This document shows positions 30,774-30,889 of a DNA stretch of 30,889 nt, in pieces. The stretch is from JBIQJD01 sp044507695 (GTDB lineage Bacteria > Bacteroidota > Ignavibacteria > Ignavibacteriales > Ignavibacteriaceae), in the NCBI GenBank assembly GCA_044507695.1, contig JBIQJD010000025.1:1-30889 (forward strand), written 5' to 3'. Position numbers and translations under genes: made by a program. The notes under the pieces are model-generated. The model saw only the letters and a program-made list of their open reading frames with translations. It ran no database searches and was not told where the DNA came from. Within the stretch, counting starts at the first letter, position 1; each line of letters begins with the position of its first letter.

Positions 30774-30889
30774 ATGAAATCTTTCTTTTTTGTTTCGTTT
30801 CTTTTTTTACTCTGTTGCAATTTTGCAGATGCTCAGACCAATGCAAATCTAGCTGGTCCAGAAAATGTTTTGGTAGTATATAAGCATCC
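30774..30889 (+). CDS. Start of a secreted protein (partial, runs off the window)
   Basis: 38 complete codons: a signal peptide (MKSFFFVSFLFLLCC, cleavage likely after ADAQ), then NANLAGPENVLVVYK. A good CAGGAGA ribosome site stands just before the ATG, 11 bases after the BNR-repeat gene, so both are in one operon. The PENVLVVYK start resembles TIGR03790-type proteins of this group, but with so few residues this is tentative. Confidence 0.8.
   Translation, partial: MKSFFFVSFLFLLCCNFADAQTNANLAGPENVLVVYKH

Overview
The window is AT-rich bacterial DNA that most resembles the Ignavibacteria side of the Bacteroidota/Chlorobiota group. The main evidence is six secreted proteins or remnants with the NYPNPFN-type C-terminal domain used for type IX secretion (T9SS), together with typical Bacteroidota housekeeping genes. 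This is inferred from motif style; no 16S rRNA gene is present. I see no tRNA, rRNA, CRISPR array or transposase.

Layout. (1) 1-5142, minus strand: a tandem array of related T9SS-secreted proteins (520-1392, 1585-2460, 2653-3528, and a more distant relative at 3927-4820). It is interleaved with an M6-protease-like N-terminus (34-510), two identical fossil copies of such an N-terminus (1436-1576, 2504-2644), a duplicated sorting-domain fragment (4832-4953) and a cut-off gene start (4927-5142). A 275-bp exact direct repeat and a 109-bp exact direct repeat show that the locus has rearranged recently. (2) 5143-8106: valS, preceded by a 342-bp leader with a long inverted repeat. (3) 8148-10389, minus: the two-gene ergothioneine operon egtB-egtD, whose end lies in a strong hairpin shared with valS. 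(4) 10568-13582: a small outer-membrane-barrel candidate, a basic Rho_N-like protein, a matrixin-type metalloprotease (minus), a PaiB-like flavoprotein and an OsmC peroxidase. (5) 13673-18605, minus: a probable three-gene envelope operon made of a membrane-anchored phosphoesterase, a repeat lipoprotein and a membrane-fused GMC oxidoreductase. (6) 18762-22470, minus: two amidohydrolases that overlap by ATGA, then an NRDE/TANGO2-like protein and a small GNAT. (7) 22565-24881, minus: SPFH membrane protein, unknown protein, ribbon-helix-helix protein and Nudix hydrolase. (8) 25216-27972, minus: an ABC-F protein and ychF. (9) 28225 to the end, plus: a large secreted YCF48/BNR-repeat protein with a T9SS domain, then the start of another secreted protein.

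The most notable points are these. The T9SS array appears to be built from a repeated two-gene unit whose protease half has been lost in two copies. The second amidohydrolase has lost nearly all metal ligands and sits next to an apparently active paralogue. EgtB carries the double-tyrosine signature that I associate with cysteine-using EgtB, which fits the absence of egtA/egtC here. The SPFH operon contains an RHH DNA-binding protein and has a perfect palindrome at its own promoter. Nothing here is clearly a new named system; the best candidates for novelty are the T9SS array and the SPFH-RHH operon.
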